Shown in pieces: positions 15,994 to 22,915 of a stretch of 64,000 nucleotides of DNA (position 1 is its first letter; every line of letters begins with the position of its first letter). Origin of the DNA: an uncultured Bacilli bacterium (GTDB lineage: Bacteria > Bacillota_I > Bacilli_A > RF39 > UBA660). The stretch is taken from the NCBI GenBank assembly GCA_934096985.1, contig CAKONC010000002.1, forward strand, positions 62,001-126,000. The letters run 5' to 3'. The translations under genes and the position numbers were made by a program. Under the pieces are notes generated by a model that was given only the letters and a program-made list of their open reading frames with translations, did no database searches and was not told where the DNA came from.

Positions 15994-17373
15994 TTATCTT
16001 GATCTACTTTTATTTTTATATGACCATAATTTATCTAATTGTTCTGATGTAATATAAATTACTTTACCACCTTTTGGATTAATTTTTTCACCACCAAAAA
16101 CTATCCATATTGCATCAAGTGATATACTCGGCATTGATGCTTCACCATCAGTAAAAATCACTTTATTTTCAACTCTTCTTGAAAAAGCATTTACTGCAAT
16201 ATTAAAATCAGTGCCTCCACCACCCTCAAACTGCATATGTTCTATATCTTTTTCTGTTCTAATTTCATGAAATCCATAAAATTTCGTATCAAAACAACCA
16301 ACTTTTAATTTAGTATATGGTAGTATATTTTTGCATTCTCTTAAAAAATTTTTTAATAATACTTCATTTATAGAACCACTTGTGTCAAGAACAATTTCAG
16401 TTTCTGGTATGGGTTGAAATTCTAAATTAGCACTAACTACACCATCTTCTATGGTAGCATTTTTATAAGACCAATCAACGTCATAATTAATTGTTTCTCT
16501 TAAAATATATTGCCAGTTAATTAATGGTTTAGCAAAACCTATATTATTAACTTTTCTAATATCACTATTTGTTGATGTGCCAGCCTGTGATGATTGTTTA
16601 GCAATTGCTTCTTTTAATTCTTCTAACTGTTTTTTCTTATCTTCAAGGTTCTTTTTAAAAGCATCCTTTTCTCCCATACTTTCAAGTTCTTTCTGTTTCT
16701 TTTCAGGTTCCGTTTTATCTTTTTCTTCTTTTTTAGCAGATTTTTCTTGTTGCTTTTTATATTCTTTTACTGCATTTTCCCACATACTGTGAGTATCATG
16801 TCCAACATCTTGTTTTGATGTTTCTTCTTTTTGTGATGTTTCCTTAGAACTGTCAGTGCTTTGGTTATTTAATTGATTTTCACACCCTTGTGAACTTTTA
16901 CTACCTAAATTAACTTGTTGATTATTTCTACTTTGATTATTACTATTTTGCTGTTGTGGATTATTTTCTTTATCTTGTTTTTTACTTTGAAATAATTTTT
17001 CATATAATTGTTCAGAATTATAATTAATAGCTTCTGCTATATCAATGCATCCTGGTACAATTTTTAAACCGTCTTGTTTTAAAAATTGATTAATAATAGC
17101 ATCGGTAACAACATTCCATAATTTTTGATCCTTGTCTTCACTTCTTAATATATGATTAAAAGCAATATGACATACTTCATGGGCAAATACGAAAGTTTGC
17201 TCTTCAACACTTAATCTTTCTAAATATTCAGAATTATAATAAACTGTTTTTCCATCTGTACCCGCTGTTGATATATCTTTGCTTTCTTTATAATCTACAT
17301 TTGCTACTACGCTTCCAAAAAAAGGATATTTAACAAGCATTTTCCTTTTTAATGCTTCTATATCATATTTCAT
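15994..17373 (-). CDS. VWA-like metallopeptidase-domain protein (DUF2201 type)
   Basis: 459 residues. The N-terminal part has a zinc-peptidase helix, FVFAHEVCHIAFNH (about 61-74; HEVCH is an HExxH-type motif). The middle (about 130-265) is a low-complexity Gln/Asn/Ser/Lys linker. The C-terminal domain, ETEIVLDTSGSINEVLLKNFL (MIDAS-like DTSGS), GGGGTDFN and VIFTDGEA, is von Willebrand A-like and probably metal-binding. Partner of the MoxR-type ATPase encoded upstream. Such pairs are thought to remodel or activate target complexes. Third gene of the operon, 10 bp after the middle one, with a ribosome site GAGGGA. Confidence 0.85.
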   Translation of the reverse strand: MKYDIEALKRKMLVKYPFFGSVVANVDYKESKDISTAGTDGKTVYYNSEYLERLSVEEQTFVFAHEVCHIAFNHILRSEDKDQKLWNVVTDAIINQFLKQDGLKIVPGCIDIAEAINYNSEQLYEKLFQSKKQDKENNPQQQNSNNQSRNNQQVNLGSKSSQGCENQLNNQSTDSSKETSQKEETSKQDVGHDTHSMWENAVKEYKKQQEKSAKKEEKDKTEPEKKQKELESMGEKDAFKKNLEDKKKQLEELKEAIAKQSSQAGTSTNSDIRKVNNIGFAKPLINWQYILRETINYDVDWSYKNATIEDGVVSANLEFQPIPETEIVLDTSGSINEVLLKNFLRECKNILPYTKLKVGCFDTKFYGFHEIRTEKDIEHMQFEGGGGTDFNIAVNAFSRRVENKVIFTDGEASMPSISLDAIWIVFGGEKINPKGGKVIYITSEQLDKLWSYKNKSRSR

Positions 17374-17383
17374 AACTTATCCC

Positions 17384-17776
17384 TCAAATTTGTGCAACTA
17401 ATGAAAATATTTCTTCAGCAATTTTATCACTATTAATTTCGTTTGCAGTAACTATTATTACACAGTTTTTAGGTAAATCAAATGTAGATATTTTTCTATG
17501 TTCTAATAACTCACAAAATTTTAGTTGTTCATTCTTAGAAATCGTATCAATTTTATCAATTATTAATATTTTACTAGAATTTGCATTTAATATTTCACTA
17601 AGCCATTTCGGTGGCATAAAATTTACTCCCTCATAATGGCCATTTAATTCTTTAACATCAATATTGGCAGGCAGAGTAACTGCACAGCTTAAATCATTCA
17701 TGGATACAAAATCAACTAATATTGGGGCAACGTTTGCTCTAATATATGATAATAATATTTCTTTCTTATTTTCCAT
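17384..17776 (-). CDS. Small AAA-like protein without a Walker A motif
   Basis: 130 residues between the ATPase and VWA genes; its start shares a base with the ATPase stop (TAATG). KILIIDKIDTISKNEQLKFCELLEHRKI (about 69-96) looks like a Walker B strand with helix, with Lys where the catalytic Glu would be. NCVIIVTANEINSDKIAEEI is like sensor 1. There is no P-loop, so ATP hydrolysis is not expected. Probably an adaptor or a shrunken AAA paralogue of the system. I do not recognise a named family. Confidence 0.65.
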   Translation of the reverse strand: MENKKEILLSYIRANVAPILVDFVSMNDLSCAVTLPANIDVKELNGHYEGVNFMPPKWLSEILNANSSKILIIDKIDTISKNEQLKFCELLEHRKISTFDLPKNCVIIVTANEINSDKIAEEIFSLVAQI

Positions 17777-19767
17777 TATCTTTTCATGCCCTCACTTGGC
17801 ACTTCAGCAAGTTTTGCCTCTGCAAGTCTTTCTAATTTACTTTCATCACCATGTATCCATAAAGCATCAAAAATTGCTCCAAACTCCGCTCCTAATCTTG
17901 AAACAAATCCTCTAACTTTCTCTAAATTATCATCATCAACCTGCGTTAGTACCATAGTTGTTGCATATTTTTCTGCAGTATTTAATGCTTTTATATCACT
18001 ATCAGTATAGTTTCCATTTATAACATCATCTAAAGTTATTACTTTTTGATTACAAAATTGTACAAATTCCTTTGTTATATCTCCACCTATTAAGGATCTT
18101 AACATTTCAGGCTTTCCCGTTGCATAAAGCATTTTAGAAGCCATTTCCCATTTTCTAGGATCAGCATTAGGTTTCACGCCATTATATTCACTTCTTAACG
18201 TTTTGCCTTTCTTGTAAGCAATATATGAATAAATTGCTGGATGTATATTATTTTCACTTGCCCATCTTAACCAACCTTTGGTTGTAGTTTTAATATATAC
18301 ATGAGCAAACCTATTAAATAATGGTTCTGCTAATTGATTGGCAGCTAGTGAATCTTTCATATCATTTCCGGCAGCAACAATTCTAACATTTTCCGGTAAT
18401 TTCCAAAGACCATTTACCTCTCTATTTAAAACTATATTAAATGCTATACCTTGAATACTTGGTAGTGCATTTGTTATTTCATCAAAAAATACCACATGAA
18501 ATCTATTTGGCTCTTTTTCACATTTTTCTGTCAATCTTTTAAACCAAGTTGGTGGAATATCTATCATTTCTCCATTTGAACTATTATATACACTTTTACC
18601 ATTTAAACTTTCTGGTGTTGCATTACGAAGGTATATTATTTCACATGTAGGATCTATCTGTTTTACTCTTGCAGATTTACCTTCTGATGATGGACCATGT
18701 AAAAATACTGCTACTCCACTTTCTATAGCACCTTTTATTATTTCTTCTTCAGTTACTTGTCCAAAGTTTAAACCATATGGATTTTTTTTCATCTTTTCCT
18801 GGTTTAATTTCTCTTCAAGTTCAGCTTTTTCTTCTGATGTCATATCCTGAACACGAGTAAATTCTATAGTTTGAGTTAAATCATGATACATATATTTGTC
18901 AAGATATTCTTTCATTTCTGTTCTACTAAAAGCTCCTGTATAATCAACATACCTATCCAGAAATCTTATACCAGAAACCAATCCTTTTTTTGAAATTAAA
19001 GTTTTTGTATTATCATCAATAAGCCATCTAACAGGTGATACTTCTACCCAAACATAATCATCATCACTATATTCAATACCATTCGAAAGTAAAAATTTTT
19101 CACTGCCAAAATCAGAGTTGGCTTTTATACGAATATATTTTTTTTCCTGATACTCGTATTCTTCATAAGTTACAGGCTTAAACTCTTCATAAAATTCATT
19201 ACATTTTGTAGAATCAAAAGTATAACTTCTTCCTGTTTTATTCATTCCTTTGCTATATGCTAACTCTAATACATTTTGCATTATTTCACTAGCAGCATAT
19301 TGAGGATACTCTCCATACTCTACTTCTTCTGTTCCGTTATATCCCTTCACTCTATTTTGGAAAACCTGAGAAAAAATTACAGATGATTTTAAAACTGGAC
19401 GAATAGCACCATCACGCTCATGTACACATATATAGCATTTATCACCTTCACCAGTAACACTACGAACATTGTCCTCATCATCAGTTGACTTAGTCCAAAA
19501 AAGACCTGTTCTACCTGTTAAAGATTTATCTTCGGCTATGTAATAATAATCTTCACCTTCACATAAACAACCACCAGTTAAAATACACAAATCTGTAATA
19601 GCTGCTTTTGTACCATATTTTTGAATTACTTCCAATGGTTGCCTTTTACTGCCACCCCAAATTTGAACTTCAGTTAATAAAGTTAAATTTTGATTATTTG
19701 TTTTAGCACTCATTACCACAAAACACCCCTTGCCGTCATATTTTACCACATATTTTAAATTTTTCAA
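17776..19767 (-). CDS. MoxR-type AAA+ ATPase with DUF6273-like N-terminal region
   Basis: 663 residues. Residues about 345-560 are a MoxR/dynein-related AAA+ domain: Walker A HGPSSEGKSARVKQ, Walker B HVVFFDEITNALPSIQ, sensor 1 RIVAAGNDMKDS and the arginine-finger region LAEPLFNRFAHVYI. The first ~320 residues are unusual: EYPQYAAS and WVEVSPVRWLIDDNTKTLISKKGLVSGIRFL resemble the EYPQ...P..W.VL......LLISK pattern of DUF6273/FGE-like domains, which are generally found in exported proteins. Here there is no signal peptide, so the domain is cytoplasmic. First gene of the three-gene MoxR/VWA operon. Confidence 0.85.
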   Translation of the reverse strand: MKNLKYVVKYDGKGCFVVMSAKTNNQNLTLLTEVQIWGGSKRQPLEVIQKYGTKAAITDLCILTGGCLCEGEDYYYIAEDKSLTGRTGLFWTKSTDDEDNVRSVTGEGDKCYICVHERDGAIRPVLKSSVIFSQVFQNRVKGYNGTEEVEYGEYPQYAASEIMQNVLELAYSKGMNKTGRSYTFDSTKCNEFYEEFKPVTYEEYEYQEKKYIRIKANSDFGSEKFLLSNGIEYSDDDYVWVEVSPVRWLIDDNTKTLISKKGLVSGIRFLDRYVDYTGAFSRTEMKEYLDKYMYHDLTQTIEFTRVQDMTSEEKAELEEKLNQEKMKKNPYGLNFGQVTEEEIIKGAIESGVAVFLHGPSSEGKSARVKQIDPTCEIIYLRNATPESLNGKSVYNSSNGEMIDIPPTWFKRLTEKCEKEPNRFHVVFFDEITNALPSIQGIAFNIVLNREVNGLWKLPENVRIVAAGNDMKDSLAANQLAEPLFNRFAHVYIKTTTKGWLRWASENNIHPAIYSYIAYKKGKTLRSEYNGVKPNADPRKWEMASKMLYATGKPEMLRSLIGGDITKEFVQFCNQKVITLDDVINGNYTDSDIKALNTAEKYATTMVLTQVDDDNLEKVRGFVSRLGAEFGAIFDALWIHGDESKLERLAEAKLAEVPSEGMKR

Positions 19768-19828
19768 CTTTTTTAATGCTACTTTAGTACAAATAAATGA
19801 CTACAATTTATATTTTTAATCAATGCAT

Positions 19829-19872
19829 CTTGCTTAATTCTTGCTTAATTCTTGCTTAATTCTTGCTTAATT
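19829..19872. repeat. Four tandem copies of an 11-bp unit
   Basis: CTTGCTTAATT repeated four times without interruption, upstream of the MoxR/VWA operon. No coding sequence here. Possibly a regulator-binding array or simple slippage product. Confidence 0.9.
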
Positions 19873-19883
19873 TATACTTTAAT

Positions 19884-19928
19884 TTTTTCTATGTCAAACT
19901 ATTATTTTCAAATTTTCTTTATAATTAT
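19884..19928. repeat. 45-bp direct repeat, copy 1 (partner at 21654-21698)
   Basis: About 40 of 45 bases match 21654-21698, which includes the last codons and stop of the Abi gene (TCTATGTCAAACTATT and AAATTTTCTTTATAAT are shared). The two copies bracket the decayed genes and the toxin-antitoxin locus. Confidence 0.75.
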
Positions 19929-20007
19929 TTATTTTAACATCTCTAAAGATTTTTTTATGCTTATATTACTATAATTAAGAGATAAGTTATATTTTTTTTA
20001 TTGTGCT
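19929..20007 (-). pseudogene. 3'-end remnant of a CYTH-protein-A paralogue
   Basis: In one frame it reads YNLSLNYSNISIKKSLEMLK then stop, matching the end of CYTH protein A (YNLPLDYNNISVKKSLEMLK). The preceding STIKK is out of frame because of extra A residues. Nothing of the rest of the gene remains. Confidence 0.8.
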
Positions 20008-20019
20008 TACATATTTATT

Positions 20020-20540
20020 TCAAATAAGATACTCTATAGTTTTTTTATATCTATTAATCCCCTTGTATGATAACCTTGTTTTTTGTAAAAATTAATACTA
20101 ATTCATTATAAGCAAACACATCAATCACAATATATTCGCAATCAATGCTTCTTCCATTTTTTGCATTAACAGCTGCCCTATTCCTTTACTTCTCACATTT
20201 TTCGAAATTATTAATTTTGTAATTTCTCCTTGCTTTGGACATTTATAATCTAAATAATCATACTTATCATAAGTACAAGCAATTCCCATGATAACTCCAA
20301 AACTCCAACAGCCTTATCATTTTCAACTGCTAAAAAACATTTGCCATTATTTTCCTTTAGTTCTTCTAAATCTAAAAGAGCCATTTTGTCTCTATATTCT
20401 GGATGTAATTGGTCTAGGTTATCTTTATCTATAGTTAAAATATATTCTTCCAATTCGACAAGCAAATCTTTTACGTCTTCTAAATATTTTTCTTTATATT
20501 CAATTATCTGCGCTCTATCACCTATAATTATTATATCATT
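20020..20540 (-). pseudogene. Decayed GNAT acetyltransferase gene
   Basis: Pieces in different frames align in order to one acetyltransferase: YLEDVKDLLVELEEYILTIDKDNLDQ...GKCFLAVENDKAVGV; a shift; GIACTYDKYDYLDYKCPKQGEITKLIISKNVRSKGIGQLLMQKMEEAL (with the R/K-x-x-G-x-G/Q acetyl-CoA loop); a shift; DCEYIVIDVFAYNELV; a shift; FYKKQGYHTRGLIDIKKTIEYLI. At least three frameshifts and no good start codon. The first piece alone leaves an open frame at 20250-20465. Confidence 0.8.
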
Positions 20541-20559
20541 TTAATTAAATTATCAAAAA

Positions 20560-20585
20560 AAACTAAGACAAAAATATCTTAGTTT
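20560..20585. terminator. Terminator downstream of the toxin gene
   Basis: AAACTAAGA, 8-base loop, TCTTAGTTT with an A-run on the left, giving a T-run on the minus strand. About 105 bp after the toxin stop. Confidence 0.7.
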
Positions 20586-20614
20586 AATATAGTAAATTAT
20601 TATTTTTCTGATTT

Positions 20615-20648
20615 GATTGTGGCTTATACTACAAGCTAGTTTGGGATG
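20615..20648. repeat. 34-bp imperfect direct repeat (partner at 21480-21513)
   Basis: 25 of 34 bases match 21480-21513 (shared GGCTT, TAGTT and GG.ATG blocks), and the match continues weakly into a preceding TTATTATTTTTC. The two copies flank the toxin-antitoxin locus on both sides. Confidence 0.6.
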
Positions 20649-20691
20649 AATAAGAAATATACTAAGACTAAAACGACTTATATTTATTTAC

Positions 20692-21159
20692 TTATTCTAT
20701 TTCTTCTAACATTTTCTTTTTTAAACTATCTATATCAGTAAAAAATAAATTAGTTCCTCTTTTCTTTAATCCAATCATGTTTTTAAACAAACTCTTTATT
20801 TCATTTTGTAAATCTGTTGGAACATTTAATGGAACTCCATCAACAGTATGTACATGATCTATATATTTTTCTAATGTAGGAAATGCATTTTGAAGAAGTA
20901 TTGCTGCATCTTCATCTGCTATTTTCCTAATTATAATTGTATTACAAAATCCATATCGTTCTATCTTCTTATCAATTATCTTTTGATATTTATCTACTTT
21001 AGAACTTATTGGTATAAACCATAAAATATCTTTATCTTTAATAGTAAAATAAGTTGGTCTCTTTTTACCCTTTTCATGATTTTGCATTAAACTATCATCA
21101 TCTACAACATCGAAATATTCATCTTTAATATGATATAAATAACCTGTCTTTATTTCCAT
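20692..21159 (-). CDS. cptN: Type III toxin of the CptN/ToxN family (endoribonuclease)
   Basis: 155 residues from ATG at 21159, which has a GGAG ribosome site nine bases upstream; the longer frame (to 21195) would begin before it. KTGYLYHIKDEYFDVVDD (4-21), KKRPTYFTIKDKDILWFIPISSKVDKYQKII (33-63) and FCNTIIIRKIADEDAAILLQNAFPTLEKYI follow the ToxN/AbiQ fold of type III toxins, closest in pattern to CptN. These RNases cut mRNA and their own antitoxin RNA at A-rich sites and are held inactive by the RNA. The immediately upstream tandem repeats and terminator (21201-21347) supply the antitoxin, which makes the call much stronger than the protein alone. Confidence 0.85.
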   Translation of the reverse strand: MEIKTGYLYHIKDEYFDVVDDDSLMQNHEKGKKRPTYFTIKDKDILWFIPISSKVDKYQKIIDKKIERYGFCNTIIIRKIADEDAAILLQNAFPTLEKYIDHVHTVDGVPLNVPTDLQNEIKSLFKNMIGLKKRGTNLFFTDIDSLKKKMLEEIE

Positions 21160-21200
21160 GTGTATCATCTCCATATGTAATATATCATAAAACAAAAGAA

Positions 21201-21222
21201 AACTCCATCATTCGATGAAGTT
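21201..21222 (-). terminator. Attenuating terminator between antitoxin repeats and toxin gene
   Basis: Minus strand AACTTCATC, GAAT, GATGGAGTT with a G-U pair, followed by TTCTTTTGTTTT. Placement between the repeats and the toxin is the standard type III arrangement: most transcripts stop here, so antitoxin RNA exceeds toxin mRNA. Confidence 0.85.
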
Positions 21223-21347
21223 ATTCTACATTTTCAACCAGGATCATTTATTAGTCGCACCACCTGGAAGCGAAAAACATTGTCGCCTGGAATCATTTAT
21301 TATTCGCACCATCCAGAAGCGAAAAACATTTTCACACTTTTCAGTGC
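21223..21347 (-). ncRNA. cptI: Type III antitoxin RNA (CptI/ToxI-like), two 49-nt repeats
   Basis: Two tandem units at 21282-21330 and 21233-21281 share TTTTTCGCTTC, GGTGGTGCGA / GATGGTGCGA and AATAAATGAT blocks, and a further partial boundary lies at 21228-21235. Each unit boundary has ACATT(T/G)TC on the plus strand (AATGT-like on the RNA), spaced 49-50 nt, which suits toxin cleavage at each boundary. Units of this length and a copy number of two match the known CptIN systems. Transcribed from the promoter at 21354-21382 and ended by the hairpin at 21201-21222. Confidence 0.8.
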
Positions 21348-21353
21348 AATATA

Positions 21354-21382
21354 AATATACTATATTTTTACAAAAATGTCAA
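21354..21382 (-). promoter_or_regulatory. Strong promoter of the toxin-antitoxin locus
   Basis: Minus strand TTGACA (21377-21382), exactly 17 bases, then TATATT (21354-21359). Transcription would begin near 21347, just ahead of the first antitoxin repeat. Confidence 0.85.
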
Positions 21383-21479
21383 TTAGTATACTCTTTATAA
21401 TTTATTCAATTATACTTCGAATATACATTAGAATTCAAATTAATACTCTATATAGATTAATTTATTATTTTTCACTTTT

Positions 21480-21513
21480 TATTGCGGCTTGTACCACAGT
21501 TTAGTTCGGAATG
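21480..21513. repeat. 34-bp imperfect direct repeat (partner at 20615-20648)
   Basis: Right-hand copy of the pair flanking the toxin-antitoxin locus; 74% identical to the left copy. No gene in this stretch. Confidence 0.6.
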
Positions 21514-21576
21514 CTTTGATATTCTTTTCAACTAATTGACTTAATGTTTTTTCTTTTAAATTTTTTTGCAGAAAAA

Positions 21577-21603
21577 TAGGGCTCTATCCTAAAATAGACC
21601 CCT
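21577..21603 (-). terminator. Terminator after the Abi gene
   Basis: On the minus strand AGGGGGTCTAT, loop, ATAGAGCCCT, then ATTTTTC. The only GC-rich stem in this intergenic stretch. Confidence 0.75.
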
Positions 21604-21653
21604 TACAAAAATGATTTAACATTTTTTCCTTGCATAGATAATATATCACAAAT

Positions 21654-21698
21654 ATTTTTCTATGTCAAACTATTGCTCCAAATTTTCTTTATAATTTT
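21654..21698. repeat. 45-bp direct repeat, copy 2 (partner at 19884-19928)
   Basis: Covers the stop codon and last codons of the Abi gene and its 3' flank; see the partner entry. Confidence 0.75.
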
Positions 21699-22662
21699 TC
21701 TCAATAATTTTATCAAAATAATTATATATGGATTTCAATAGTCCATTATTATTATAGTATTTTCCATTTAAAATTATTCTTCCATAAAATAATTTTGTAA
21801 TATCGTGTTTTACATTATTCTTTACGCCATCACTACTTACTATAATATTAAACATATATAAAGTATAGGTAATTTGTCTTATTCTAGAATTAGAAAGTTT
21901 AGTATTTCTATTCTCTTTCCCAATGCCACAATCTTTTAAATAATTAATAACTAACGTATCAACTCTATGCGTATTGTCTTTTTTGTCTAGCTCACATAAT
22001 ACACAAGAATTATGAGCAACAGCATTTCTAAGTTTATTTACTTCTCTTAAAATAAATATATATTTATTGTCGTCTAAAATATAATACTTAGTAAAGAAAT
22101 CAAAAAAATTAATCAATTCACCAAATGTGATTATTTCAAGGAATTCCCAAATAGGTATATTTTCTATTTTAGTATCTTTATCTAAATCGTATTTAGAAAA
22201 TATTTTTTGATAATACTCATTTGATACTTTTTTTCTAATGCTTTCATGCACTCTTTTAGGACGTTCCTTGTCATTAAAATCTTTTTCCAAATATAAATTA
22301 ACAATTTTATAACCATCCTCTTCTGATATTCCCTCAATAGTATTTAGTATTCTTATTTTTAAATAATGTTCTATATCAATTATCATTTTAAATAATACTA
22401 GTCTAGTTCTATAGTCTATAATAGATAAATCTTTTAAATATGCAAAATCTAAATCTATATATTTTCCTTCAAGCTCACCACATTGATATTTAACAAAATT
22501 ATTTTTATATGATGTTACATTATAATAGTTATTATTTTCTTTTAAATATATTTCAGCATCCTGTTCTGAACAACATTCAAATTTAATGTTTTTATTTTTC
22601 AAATAAGGAACCATATCAGATATTTTCATCATTGGTCTTAATATCAAAGTTTTATTATTCAT
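21670..22662 (-). CDS. Abi-family abortive infection protein (AbiD/F, Abi_2 domain)
   Basis: 330 residues. The N-terminus (YLKNKNIKF...AEIYLKENNNYYNVTSYKNNF...DFAYLKDLSIIDYRTRLVLFKMIIDIEHYLKIRILNTI) is the Abi_2 pattern. LRNAVAHNSCVL (about 210-221) contains RNxxxH, the Arg/His pair of HEPN RNases. Proteins of this family stop phage growth by killing or arresting the infected cell, probably by RNA cleavage. Ribosome site GGAGGGT seven bases before ATG. It stands alone next to the type III toxin-antitoxin locus, forming a small defence cluster. Confidence 0.88.
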   Translation of the reverse strand: MNNKTLILRPMMKISDMVPYLKNKNIKFECCSEQDAEIYLKENNNYYNVTSYKNNFVKYQCGELEGKYIDLDFAYLKDLSIIDYRTRLVLFKMIIDIEHYLKIRILNTIEGISEEDGYKIVNLYLEKDFNDKERPKRVHESIRKKVSNEYYQKIFSKYDLDKDTKIENIPIWEFLEIITFGELINFFDFFTKYYILDDNKYIFILREVNKLRNAVAHNSCVLCELDKKDNTHRVDTLVINYLKDCGIGKENRNTKLSNSRIRQITYTLYMFNIIVSSDGVKNNVKHDITKLFYGRIILNGKYYNNNGLLKSIYNYFDKIIEKNYKENLEQ

Positions 22663-22742
22663 AATTACCCTCCTATTTGGATTTTTAATAGATAATTATA
22701 TTTTATCATAAATATTAATATATTTTTACTTTAGATGCAAAA

Positions 22743-22780
22743 AAGACTGAGATTTGCGACATAAAAATCATCTCAGTCTT
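22743..22780 (-). terminator. Terminator of ppdK
   Basis: An 11-bp perfect stem (AAGACTGAGAT / ATCTCAGTCTT) with a T-run on the minus strand; about 135 bp after the ppdK stop. Confidence 0.85.
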
Positions 22781-22784
22781 AAAA

Positions 22785-22901
22785 TTATATATAAACATCA
22801 AGAATAATTCGTTTTTTAATGACTATATTTTTACATTCAGGTATATCATTTCTATACCTTATAATATCGTCATTCGTAATTATTATACGGCTTAAAAACA
22901 C
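22785..22901 (-). CDS. Possible small ORF between ppdK and its terminator
   Basis: From GTG at 22901 the frame gives 38 residues (MFLSRIIITNDDIIRYRNDIP then ECKNIVIKKRIILDVYI) ending five bases before the terminator stem. The frame is open back to the ppdK stop codon, but no ribosome site is visible. Composition is protein-like, with no similarity that I recognise. It may be a real small gene or the tail of a lost one. Confidence 0.25.
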   Translation of the reverse strand: MFLSRIIITNDDIIRYRNDIPECKNIVIKKRIILDVYI

Positions 22902-22915
22902 TTTTGTTCTTTTAT

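Noticed and set aside
19829..19872. Four 11-bp repeats as CRISPR
   Set aside because: Units are contiguous without spacers and far too short.
20250..20465. 71-aa acetyltransferase fragment as a real gene
   Set aside because: It is only the front of a GNAT gene with frameshifts; the rest is found in other frames downstream.
21223..21347. Tandem repeats resembling a very small CRISPR array
   Set aside because: Whole 49-nt units repeat with no unique spacers, followed by a terminator and a ToxN-type gene; this is a type III antitoxin.
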